Of a DNA stretch of 64,000 bases, positions 54,559 through 64,000 are shown piece after piece. The number at the start of each line of letters is the position of its first letter. The stretch's first letter is position 1. The DNA is from Theristus sp. LFF4_11. Its lineage: Eukaryota; Nematoda; Chromadorea; Monhysterida; Xyalidae. The stretch lies in the NCBI GenBank assembly GCA_030248135.1, contig JASANC010002240.1:1-64000 (forward strand), given 5' to 3'. The translations under genes were made by a program, and so were the position numbers. Under the pieces are notes generated by a model. The model was not told the origin of the DNA. It was given only the letters and a program-made list of their open reading frames with translations, and did no database searches.

Positions 54559-55334
54559 ATGCAGCCAGCAATGTCGAACAGTTCACTGCAGCTGTACCGT
54601 GAGCCGTCACTTCTCACCGACGCAACCAACTGCGACTTGTTGTCCACGAGCACCTGCTCCTCTTCCTGCTCCTCATCCACGGACGATTCCAATTCGTCGC
54701 TGATTCGTCGCCGTCGTCGTCGACTCTGCCGCCGTGTGTCGCTGCGGGGTGCCGCCGTCAAATCCAACTGGACACGCCGCCGGGCGGAACTGTCGAAGCT
54801 GCGGGCGAAACTGCCGGCTGGCATTCGGCGGGCGGCACGCACCGAGATTGACGTCGTCTACGCGACAGCCGCCTACATCAGAGTGCTCGAGATGGCCGTT
54901 CAAGCGCAGATTAGAGCGGGAAAACTGCCGCAAGGTTCGTTTTTTGCGATTGCAGTGGTGGCTTTTGGGTGAAGAATTCTCTGAAGCGGCATTCATGGAG
55001 CTTGAAGTGCTGGCGTGTCGCTTCGCTTCACATCCATGACGCAAAAAAGACAGCACAGCTTTAGCGTACGCGTGCATGAGTGGGCCGCCTTTATTTTGCA
55101 ATGACTGATTTTTAACGCCGAACGTTGAGTTTGGCTGCCTACGTTTTAGTTACGCAGCCCGGTGCGATGGCATCTCGCTTTTTGGATAAAAATGTAAATG
55201 AAAAATCGCACCCATCCTCATGTTATGACATGAATTTCACAAAACCTTTCTTCTGATTTTTAGATTCCCTGATGCAAGCTCGCATGCAAACGCTGACCGT
55301 TGACTCGCCGGAGGCGTCAGAGCAATCGAACTGA
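54559..55334 (+). CDS. HLH-like protein, paralogue 3
   Basis: Exon 1 is 54559-54934 (ATG after an A-rich leader) and exon 2 55264-55334, joined in phase 1, giving 148 residues. A Ser-rich start (SSSCSSSTDDSNSS) leads to a basic run (RRRRRRLCRR) and NWTRRRAELSKLRAKLP as helix 1. A loop (AGIRRAART), helix 2 (EIDVVYATAAYIRVLEMAV) and RAGKLPQG follow. Exon 2 adds DSLMQARMQTLTVDSPEASE and ends. An in-frame ATG at 54571 could also start. Helix spacing follows the bHLH fold (Leu and Pro at the end of helix 1, Val/Ile/Tyr/Leu in helix 2). The basic block is separated from helix 1 by about 15 residues, unlike a canonical bHLH. The likely role is transcriptional regulation by dimerisation; this is inference. 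Confidence 0.72.
54983..55092. mobile_element. Short palindromic element in HLH paralogue 3 intron
   Basis: Arms GAAGCGGCATTCATGGAG and GCATGAGTGGGCCGCCTTT. It lies about 48 bases past the exon 1 donor and is related to elements at 15363, 32256 and 46328. Confidence 0.5.
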
Positions 55335-55566
55335 AAAAAAAAACTAAAAATCACTGAACTGCATTCTGCATCATCGTTTATCAACTGATTTTTGTTGTGC
55401 CTAACGGAATGGACTTGTTGCGGGTCGCCCGCTCTGTCTTAAGTGTTGTGCTTGCTTACAACGCCACGAATGCAACTGTGATAATTCACCAATCAGCAAA
55501 TCAATTCCGAAACTGCACCAGATGAAACAACCGATCAGTACTTGATTCCATTGAATCCGACTGATA

Positions 55567-56017
55567 CCGTATTACCCCCAATAAACCCTCATGGGGGATT
55601 AATACGTCAGCGACTTACGGTATTATTGGTGGGGGGATTATTGGTGGGGGGGGGGTTTATTTACAAAAAAATTCTAGGGGTGGGGGTTTGTTGAAAAATG
55701 GCAAAAATACATTGCATAGCAGGCAAGAAAGTCGCAGAAACTTCTACTCTACATAGAAATTTCCTTTTATAACAGCCTTTTGTAATGAAATTACTATTAA
55801 CTCACCCATTTGGGGCCTTTGGTAGCACAATTTCATCATTTTCACTGCAACCAGCCACTGAATTCGCTGGGTATGTGTTTCAAACAGGTCTCCAATAATC
55901 CCCCATGGGGGATTATTTGTGGGGGGGATTATTCGGAAACTGGTCGGGGCCGGGGGGGTGGGGGTTTATTGGTGGGGGGGGATTAATGGTGGGGGGGGTT
56001 TAATGGGGGTAATACGG
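55567..56017. mobile_element. MITE with CCGTATTACCCCC termini, copy 2
   Basis: Ends CCGTATTACCCCCAATAAAC and GGGGGTAATACGG, flanked by TA on both sides (55565-55566, 56018-56019). Close copy of 7211-7668, including the AAAAATGGCAAAAATAC interior. Confidence 0.8.
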
Positions 56018-56019
56018 TA

Positions 56020-58123
56020 AAACTGAATATTATTCAATTGTTTTTCAACTGTGATGCCATGAATTTTACTGTTTTTCTGTTGAAACAATGTACTAAAAAA
56101 TACACACTGCTGCGTTTTCATTCTTATCACCACAGTGTTATGGTGACCTTCTCGCTGCCTGCAATACATTTCTGCAAATATTGTCGTCTGTAATGTTCGA
56201 CGGTGGAAGATATTTCTCCAATGATGGGTTCAACAACCTTGACAACATCCTTTAAGAGCGTGTTTTCTTTCTTGTTGGATCTGAATGTTCAGGTTTATTG
56301 ATTTTGTTAGATTGTACAACTGCGGTCTCTATTCAATAGCATCTCACCTTTTGGCTGGAATTCTTTATCATAATTTTACTCTGTAAAATGTTTGATATCG
56401 CGTATTGTCGATTCAAAAAAGCAACGAAATGTGTTGAGCGTTGTTATATGTCTGTATTTCGTATCCAGAGTTAGTGTATCACTGAATGAGGAAAATAAAT
56501 GAAGATTGTTCAAATTGATAATCGCAAGTTTTGATGACTTCAGTATTGTTTCAACACCAGTGACACAAACACGGTACACACACCACAATCACACAATCAA
56601 CAAAGAAAACTAATGAATTTTAGCCTTGAGACGAACTGTTTTTAGCTATTTTATCAGACCGGAAACGCATGCCATAAATTTTAGTGGAAATCATGTTGAA
56701 AATCGTGTGTGATACGTGTATCATCAATCTTGCTTTGTACGCACTCGGTGCGGAAGGATTAAAAAAACGCATGGTACTTCCACTCACATAAGCCTCCGGA
56801 CCCGGTGAACAATTGATTTTCAGGGCCATAATGACAAAAAAACGTGTCGATAATCTTTGTAATTATGCGCGTACACGCATTCGCTCAGCATTCTGTTTGA
56901 TCTTGTTCTCATTCTCTTTGTGTTCACTTTGTCGCACAATCAAAAAAAAAACACGGCAGTTTCAGGCGAAAAACCAAAACCTTCGATCTGCTCCGACGAC
57001 AGTCTGGCGCCGGACCCACGGGGAGCACACGCCGCTTCCTGGGTGGGCCACTCATACTGACGTAACGGTGTGCATTTTTTTACAAGCATGTTCATTTGTT
57101 TTCCATTGTAAAGTTCCGCGCAAGCTGCAATTATTTATGGCTTTGTTATTGAGAACAGTGTTTTTTCTATCCCACAACACTTTTCGTTTGTTGTTTTGCG
57201 GCCATTGATTGCACAAGACTCAACAGTTTTCATTCCAAGAAGCACGATTTTTACGATTCGCGGAGTCGGTATTTCTGTATTTACAATAGTAGCTCACATG
57301 CCCACATACAGCTGTAGCTTTTGATTGCAGTTTGCTGATTGGCCAGCCAATCAGCAATTCAGATTTGAACGGTGTGTTTTGTGTGGGCTGCTTCTGCTCC
57401 AGGACACTAGGCAGTGCAAAAAAGTGGACAAACCGCAGCGCATTGAGCGCAAAAAATATGTAAATTTTGTAGTTGCAAAACGAGACAAGATGAAACGCAT
57501 ACAAATTTGAAACACATGCAACTTTGAAATGTGTCGACGACACACACGGCAGCCTGGTTTTGAATTTATGACAGCCACTAAACACAACATTTGCGCGCAA
57601 TAAATCGTGCCGTCAGTCGCTAAACCGATGCACAAAAACACCTGTCTGACTGTTTTTTTCAACGAAAAAACGTAGCAATTTCTGGCAAAAAATGACAAAT
57701 GAATGTCGGTGCAAGTTTCCCAGGAAGCAGCACAAGGTGATCAATTGTTGTGTTGTTACAAATTGTCTACTCCTGTTTCCGATTTGCAGCGACAGTTGTT
57801 GTTTGTGTTTCAACTGAGCAACAAGTGCAGTTTATTATTCGGAAGAAAACGGCGAATTTTTGAGCAACGAAAAAGCGGTTTGTCTCATTTGTGCAACACC
57901 AAACAAATGCTGCGCGTGTGGGCGGGTGCACCAATATGCTTGTGGCTTTTTGACCAGTGGCAAAAGTGGTTCTTCGACCAAAAAAATAGTGGATTTCTGA
58001 GTGAAATTACTTTTTTCGAATTCTCAAGTGCCCGGTGCGACATTTTGGTTTTGCAGTGATTTGGTGTTGGTTTGCCTGGCAAATCGGTTCAGAACACGCA
58101 AAACATACAGCAGCGTTCATGAG
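56020..58123. other. Intergenic, no supported gene
   Basis: Short AT-rich frames on both strands and a single arm of the TCATACTGACG family near 57050. No repeat or RNA gene is recognised. Confidence 0.35.
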
Positions 58124-58125
58124 TA

Positions 58126-58383
58126 CCGTAAAGTCTTGCATATAAGGTCTCCTTATATAAATTTGAAAATCAAAAATTTAAAAAGTGGAATTTTGTGTGA
58201 CAACCTTATAAGTGGGAGGAGGTCTTATAAAGCGAAGATTAGGAATTCCGAGCCTTATAAACGGGGTTGGATTTTGACCAAGTCAAAAATTTGAATTTTT
58301 TGGTTTCCCGCCGTGTGACACTCCGCCCACTTTTGGGTGGGGGTCTTATAAGTGGGAGGAACCTTATATGCAAGACTTTACGG
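58126..58383. mobile_element. MITE, CCGTAAAGTCTTGCATATAAGG ends
   Basis: Perfect inverted ends CCGTAAAGTCTTGCATATA and TATATGCAAGACTTTACGG, flanked by TA (58124-58125, 58384-58385). The interior has several CTTATAAGTGGGAGG words. The element is 258 bases with no coding capacity. Confidence 0.85.
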
Positions 58384-58385
58384 TA

Positions 58386-61300
58386 TCCAGATTTTGGTAG
58401 CATATGTTTTTTTAAAAGAGTTTTGCATTGTATTCTTGAATATAACATTTACTCCACAAGTTTTAGCTAAAAATTGACCGAAAAGTCTCTCAGAGGTTTT
58501 TTCCATGGTAATCATATTCGCCCCCACAAAGAGTTTCACCGCGTGTTCCCTGCGGTGTTCCGTGCCATAAACCGCTGTCGCAACAAATTCATGCAAATTC
58601 AAATGATTCCGATTTTATGGCCGCTCGCGTCGTTGATTTGACGCGCGCAAAAAAACACGATTTTGCAACAATTTCCATATGCAAATACCATAAATGGTCG
58701 CGTTTGGTTTGGGTTTGGGTGAACTTGAAAAAAACCTGCCATCAGATCACACGCGAACGTAGTGCGTGTGTTTTTTACAACGCCTCTGTGGAATTTTGCA
58801 GAAATGGAAATTTTGATTTTGCGTCAAAAAAGCATGCACAAAACACACGTACAAAAACAACTGAGACGCGCACAAAGAAAACAGCATCTGTCTGATTTGT
58901 TGCAAAATGCAAATCTGTCACACACGAGGGCTATTAGGCAAAAAAACATCTGAAAACACCAACAACCCATGTGTTCATGAACGCGCCTACCTAATACACT
59001 ATACTGTAATTTGTTCAGTGGAATTTTGTTTACGAGTGCAAATTCAACCACTGCAACCAAGCATGTCTGCACTTTAACAACCAATTAGCGCGCCACTGTC
59101 AATTGCAGACCAGCTATAATGACGACTGTCAAAATAATACAAGGAGCATGCGTTGGGTCTCGCCACGATCTTGTTGCACCACTCTCTAGATCTGATTTGA
59201 CGTCCAACTGATTCAACAATCGTATTCTAATACTTGCGTTAGCGGCTTTTCATTACAATCACAGAACACGCAATAATACCGTGTCAGTGGTAATACGCGG
59301 TGGAAACCATATTCGGCGTCCCTTTAAAATTTTTGACGTTGAACTGCCAGTGTAACTGTGCATTGCATGCGTTCTTTAAAGTTATTTGAAAAGCACACTT
59401 TTCACAAAAAACCATGCGTTTTTCGTTGTGTATTTACCGGCAGTAAATAGACTGCGTCTAGTCGTGGCATACGGTAATAAATTTCCAATCATCAAATCGT
59501 CACGAAATGAAAAACGATTCCGTGGCAATAAATCTCAAGAAAACAAGAGACGAACAAAAGAAAGAAGAAACTTTTTTTCAGCCACCCATGCGATTGTCAC
59601 ACTTGCAACGGTAGACGCTGGAATACGAAGATATATTCGGCTATTAGGATGCTCTAAACCTGCTTGGCAATCATGCTACATGCGATCGTGTATAACTCTG
59701 CATGTTTTGAGAAATATTATGTTCATAAACAATGCTGTTTGCATGAATCTTGATGAAAGAACCTGGAAAAGCATAGCGAAAAGAAGTTTTAGAACAATTT
59801 CAATTCAACATCCTTTGAAAACATTGTTGATGTCAGTATGACCAATCAGCGCACGCCATTCAAATGCAGTCAACCAGCTAGTTGCACAGAATAGAAATGT
59901 ACAGCGGGCAGCTGCTTTCGCACGCGTGTACACCCCGGGTGTTTTTTTTCGCCCATCAATAAATGCGTAATCGGTTGGTGGCTGGGAACGCACATCAGTG
60001 GACGATTTTTTGTTTCTGAACTGTACCGTAATGGCACTCAATTTGTATTTTTGGATACTGTATGCCTGCAGAAGTGTTTCACGGCAGTTGCACTGATTGA
60101 ACCGGCTGCAATGTGATTGAATGTGGGTGCCAAAAGTGTTTTGATTCAAATCATTGTCTTAGTGAAAGTTTCAATTTATGTTCATACTCCCAAAAATTTC
60201 CTTTCGCGTGCCCTTTTACGTGCCATGCGGCTTTGGAATGCCAATTTTCGCGCCATGCCAATGTGCTAGTGCATGACAAACGTATTGAGAAATGAGTCAA
60301 AAAAATCTATTTGGATTTGTGTATTTTTATTTTGGATTAAAGCGATTCGAGAGCTGCAATCTGGGGTCAGTGTACCCATTAAATCAACAGTTTCAAAAGT
60401 GATAACCTCTTATTATTGTCGTTGCTACACGCAAGCGTTGCTGAACAGAACCAGGATGATTAAGGGGATTGAAAACGATTATTTTCACGTTTATAGATTA
60501 CTGAATTAGGTGAATGCAACACAAACATTCAGGAATCAAATTAACATACAGTTGCACAACAAGTGTACTCACAATAATTCATTGCAATATGCTGTTGTAT
60601 TAACACCTTCATGCGGAGAATAATTATGGGATTTACCCCTGGAGGAAGTATACCCGCTGAGTTGCTTAATTATTCTGCACCAAGGGTGGTATGGGAAGAA
60701 TAAACTCTGTACCTGTAATTTCCGGGGCATCATACTTCGGACTAAGAACGTCAAATGCATCATCTCAAGCAAGCAATAATTGTTTCGAGTTGAGTCTTTC
60801 GTAACTAACTATCTAAGTTGTTCAAAAAACTAAAAAATGTTGCAAAAAATAATGTCATTTTACATCGTGATATACAGCTTGGGTCTGTGTTGCTTCTACT
60901 CGACAACACCAGGTTCACGGTCTGAACTAATTTTGAGACACCGTCACTCGAATTAACGCCATTTGCAATAATTATTACAATATTGCCTGGAAAAAGACAA
61001 TGCTCACGCACAATGGGGCCGTGATTGGGGGTGGGGTCGAAACTCCAGATTTCCATTGAAAGTGGCAACATGATGCGTAGCGGCATAATTCGATGCAACA
61101 CTTTCTCACGACATTCGAGGTGCGCATGCACGTGCAACATCGACAGACAACATCTGGCCATAAACATATGCAGTAGTATCTGGATAGCGCTGCGCGAAAT
61201 TGATGGCATGATCATGCATTTGTGAACGTTGCCAAAATGCATTTTTGCGCAACAACACCACTTTCCCACGGTCACACGACCGCTGCAATCATATCGTGTG

Positions 61301-62636
61301 TTTTCATGTTCAATAATAATAGCACATGGAAAAACATGAATGAGCTTTGTTGTTGTTTTGCGCAGTTGTTGCGTCTGCATCAACATGTTTGTGCAACACA
61401 CGGTCAGCTGTATCAGATGGCGGCGACATGGGAACTGATTTACCGCTATATTCCATCAAACAATTGAATGACCGACTGGTTGGTGACAATTAACCGACTT
61501 TGGGACGTACCGTAGGCCCATGGCAACGGTACTTGGTCTCGATACGATCCTACTAAACATATCGGGGCATACTGTACTCTGATGGGCAAACATCTGCGAT
61601 TGCCGAACCACATTGAACGAAACGTTTTTTAACTTGGCTGATTACTAATGACCATTTGAACAGCTCCATTAAAAAATTTCACTTGAAACAGTTCTATAGT
61701 GTGCTCGCTTCGATTGATATGCTACTGTATCGTTACTGATCCGGATATTCCGATATTCCAGTAATGACGGACGCTGAAAAAAACCCAATGCGCATTCCAG
61801 CCAGCAACAAACAGCCAAACCTGCATAGTCAATCAATGTTTAGTTTTCAAATTTGTTCAGTGCACATCAAAACCAATTGAGGGTGACATGACACTATACT
61901 ACAACAGTAATAAAAAAAGTGAAATTTTCAATTTTCACACACGAACTGCTGAAGTGGAAAATTATAGCCAATCTGGGCGGGCATCAACGCAGTCTATCAA
62001 AAATGTGATTGTGTGCAGAGCTTGTTTCATGCCAAAAATTTCAAAGTGAATATTTTGTTTTAACGTACATTGAATGTTAAAAAGGTTTTCATCTTGCTAA
62101 GTTTTAGCACACAGGAGAATATACCTTGAAAAAACCTTAAAATTTTTTAACAGACATTTAACTAGAAGCACTTAATCAGAACGGTTCTATTGAAACTCAC
62201 TGTGGAACTTTCAGCTTCAGTCTACAGGAGTTTCCACCCACAGATATTACTACTGCGAGGGAATGATGAATTTAAGCGTGGATTCTCACAGAAAGTCTGG
62301 AGCGGACTGGAGGGCTGCCATTGAAACCTGTCATGAAGTGTCATCACTCATTATTGCGCGTACAGTGAAACACACAACACACACAACACACTACACTTCA
62401 AAAATGAAAAGTGCCAAAAATACATACCTGTGACGTGAAAGAAAAGGCGTTGTTGACAGCAGTCGCACTAGGTAAATTCGAAGTGTCACTTGATTGCTCA
62501 TACTGAGTAAATTTTGGGGGCGGGGCGGGGCGGGGGCGTAGGGTTTGAAAAAAAAGTGAAAATCCCATTTTTTAACTAAATTTTTTTAATTACGGTAATT
62601 GAAAAAAAATCCAATTCCAAAATGCCGGAGGAAAAT
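58386..62636. other. Gene-poor interval, only doubtful ORFs
   Basis: The longest frames are 60805-61401 on the minus strand (198 codons) and 59386-59841 on the plus strand (151 codons). Both lack a family, splice context and the codon bias of the secure genes. A 60-codon frame at 60113-60295 is Cys-rich (CPFTCHAALECQFSRHANVL) and resembles a degenerate C2H2 finger, but it stands alone. A G-run patch is at 62516-62540. Confidence 0.3.
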
Positions 62637-62905
62637 CGCTTTGCCTACATTACTAAACCAAAGCCAAGTTTACAGTCTGTTTTGTTGTTTAGTTCGGTTT
62701 CAATGAAGTCGTTGTAGGTTCCTAATCCTAAGCCCAATCCTAATCCTAATGAAGTCGTTGTAGGTTCCTAATCCTAAACCTAATCCTAATCCTAAGTGAA
62801 GCCTTTTTAACAAAGTGAAAGTGCCTTGATTGACAGCTTTGTTGAAGGGGTGAAACATTGGGATCAGGGATCAGCTCCAGCTTCGGTTTAGCTTTGTAGT
62901 TTTAC
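62637..62905 (-). repeat. Dispersed repeat with TCCTAATCCTAA words
   Basis: Reverse copy of 22187-22452 inside the MULE-like element. The two copies differ at few positions by eye. It stands immediately before the G-run repeat. Confidence 0.7.
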
Positions 62906-62954
62906 GGGAAAATCTGATGGTCGACAAAAATAGGTTCATTCATTCGGTTCGGAC

Positions 62955-63790
62955 CAGTAGCGAAAGCGGGACCTCGGGTGAGGGGGGGGGTGTTTGCCTG
63001 CCTAATTTTAGAGGGGGGGGGGGTCAGGTGCCTTCTCGGTGAGGGGGGGGGGTGCACGGGGCACGGGCAGCAAATTTTCCTGAGGGGGGGTGCACTCAGT
63101 ACCGTGGGCGAGGGGGGGTGGGGGGGTACACCCCCCCCCCCCAGAGCACCAGAGTCCGTGGGGGGGGGGGGGGGGGGGGGCACCGTGCCACCCCCCCCTA
63201 AAACCGGGCACCCCCCCATCGGACCCCCCCCCCTCGAAAATTTGGTTGACACCCCCCCACACCCCCCCCAAAATTTTCCGTACACCCTAAAATGTTTTTC
63301 GAAAATCATGATTTTTTGTCTATAAAGTCCATAATATAAGCTGAATATATGATAACTTGACCATCTTCATTGTAATTTCAACGATTTTGCAGCAAAATTT
63401 GGCGTTTTTCCTTCAAAATTTAAGCGAAAAATTATCATGGGGGGGGGGGGTGGGGGGGGGGCCCCCCCACACAAAATTTTGAAAAAATGCACTCCCCCCA
63501 TGGGACCCCCATGGGGGGTTCCCACGTTACCACAGGTTGGACCCCCCCTCACTTTTTGGTCGGCACCCCCCCCCCCCCCCACGGCACCATCCCTTCGAAA
63601 ATTGTTTTGGGCCCACGGTACTGGGTGCACTGGCAGAAAAATTTCGTGAGGGGGGGTGCACGGGATCGCACGGGTAATACCAAATTTTTGCCTTAGAAAA
63701 ACACAGAAATTCTTGTAAAATACAGAATATTTTGTGCAAACAAGCTGCTTGTTTGGTCAGAAACAACAAAATCTATGCAGGGACAGCATA
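62955..63790. repeat. G/C-run repeat related to the 33.9 kb element
   Basis: Starts CAGTAGCGAAAGCGGGACCT, the inverted counterpart of the right end at 35476. Positions 63600-63790 match 35212-35400 in reverse (GCAAACAAGCTGCTTGTTTG). In between are C and G runs of 8 to more than 20, including facing C and G tracts at 63126-63182. Pieces shared with 37539 are at 63371-63440. It is probably several related elements joined together. Confidence 0.65.
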
Positions 63791-64000
63791 GTTGTTCCAG
63801 AGCCGAGGGGTTGGGGGGGGGGCCGATATAGATAGCTGGAGCAAATTTTCTAGATAGATAGATAGCTGGAAAATTTTGGGGGGGGCCGCGGGGGGGCCAT
63901 GTGACGTTGGGGGGGGCGGTCAAAATTTTGAAATTAGATAGATAGATAGCTAAAACGCTAAAAAGCTATAAAAACAGCAAAATAATGCTTAAAATATGCT
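63791..64000. repeat. G-runs and short GATA repeats
   Basis: AGATAGATAGATAGCT tracts alternate with runs of nine or more G. The sequence is low complexity and no gene is seen. Confidence 0.5.

Noticed and set aside
60805..61401. 198-codon minus-strand ORF, the longest single frame in the window
   Set aside because: Met/His/Cys-rich composition with no domain, no splice context and other open frames on both strands. Kept only as a doubtful ORF in the interval note.
62902..63309. Pro/Gly-rich ORFs in the G/C-run repeat
   Set aside because: They are translations of homopolymer runs in a mobile element, open on both strands.

Overview
The window is eukaryotic nuclear DNA, almost certainly from a nematode. 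The main evidence is two neighbouring cuticle-collagen genes with the nematode N-terminal box, Gly-X-Y blocks and cysteine clusters. Short phase-conserved exons, TTTCAG-type acceptors and dense non-autonomous transposons fit this. The species is not identifiable from sequence alone. Genes are small islands of G/C-ending codons in AT-rich, repeat-filled DNA; introns carry many of the repeats. Layout. 1-10.2 kb: the end of one inverted-repeat element, a tRNA-like relic, a tandem-repeat-tipped element, an unrecognised minus-strand gene (about 5-5.9 kb), then a plus-strand nine-exon gene for a Q/N-rich type II membrane protein with two sushi-like modules. 10.5-14 kb: a 3.4 kb composite mobile element with hairpin-tipped inverted repeats and a ~148 bp tandem array. 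14-15.7 kb: the first three exons of an Hsp70 gene (minus), with heat-shock elements upstream. 16.6-24.6 kb: two collagen paralogues (minus) with the same exon plan. The first is complete; the second lacks its last exon where another copy of the composite element sits. 26.4-33.1 kb: a GPATCH2/Sqs1-like gene (minus) read through twelve exons. 33-38.3 kb: hAT-like elements, one nested in another, each with a perfect 8 bp target duplication, and G/C-run repeats. 39.5-40.1 kb: a LINE C-terminal fragment. 41.9-55.3 kb: three small helix-loop-helix paralogues sharing one intron position, separated by largely gene-free DNA. 55.5-64 kb: MITEs, G-run repeats and no convincing gene. There is no operon. 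The proteins fall into a cuticle pair, a chaperone fragment, an RNA-processing protein, a surface protein and three putative transcriptional regulators. The most interesting points are the hairpin-ended element family and its link with two 3'-truncated genes, the HLH trio with palindromic elements in the introns of two members, nested hAT-like elements, and a tRNA-derived SINE with a (CAA)n tail.
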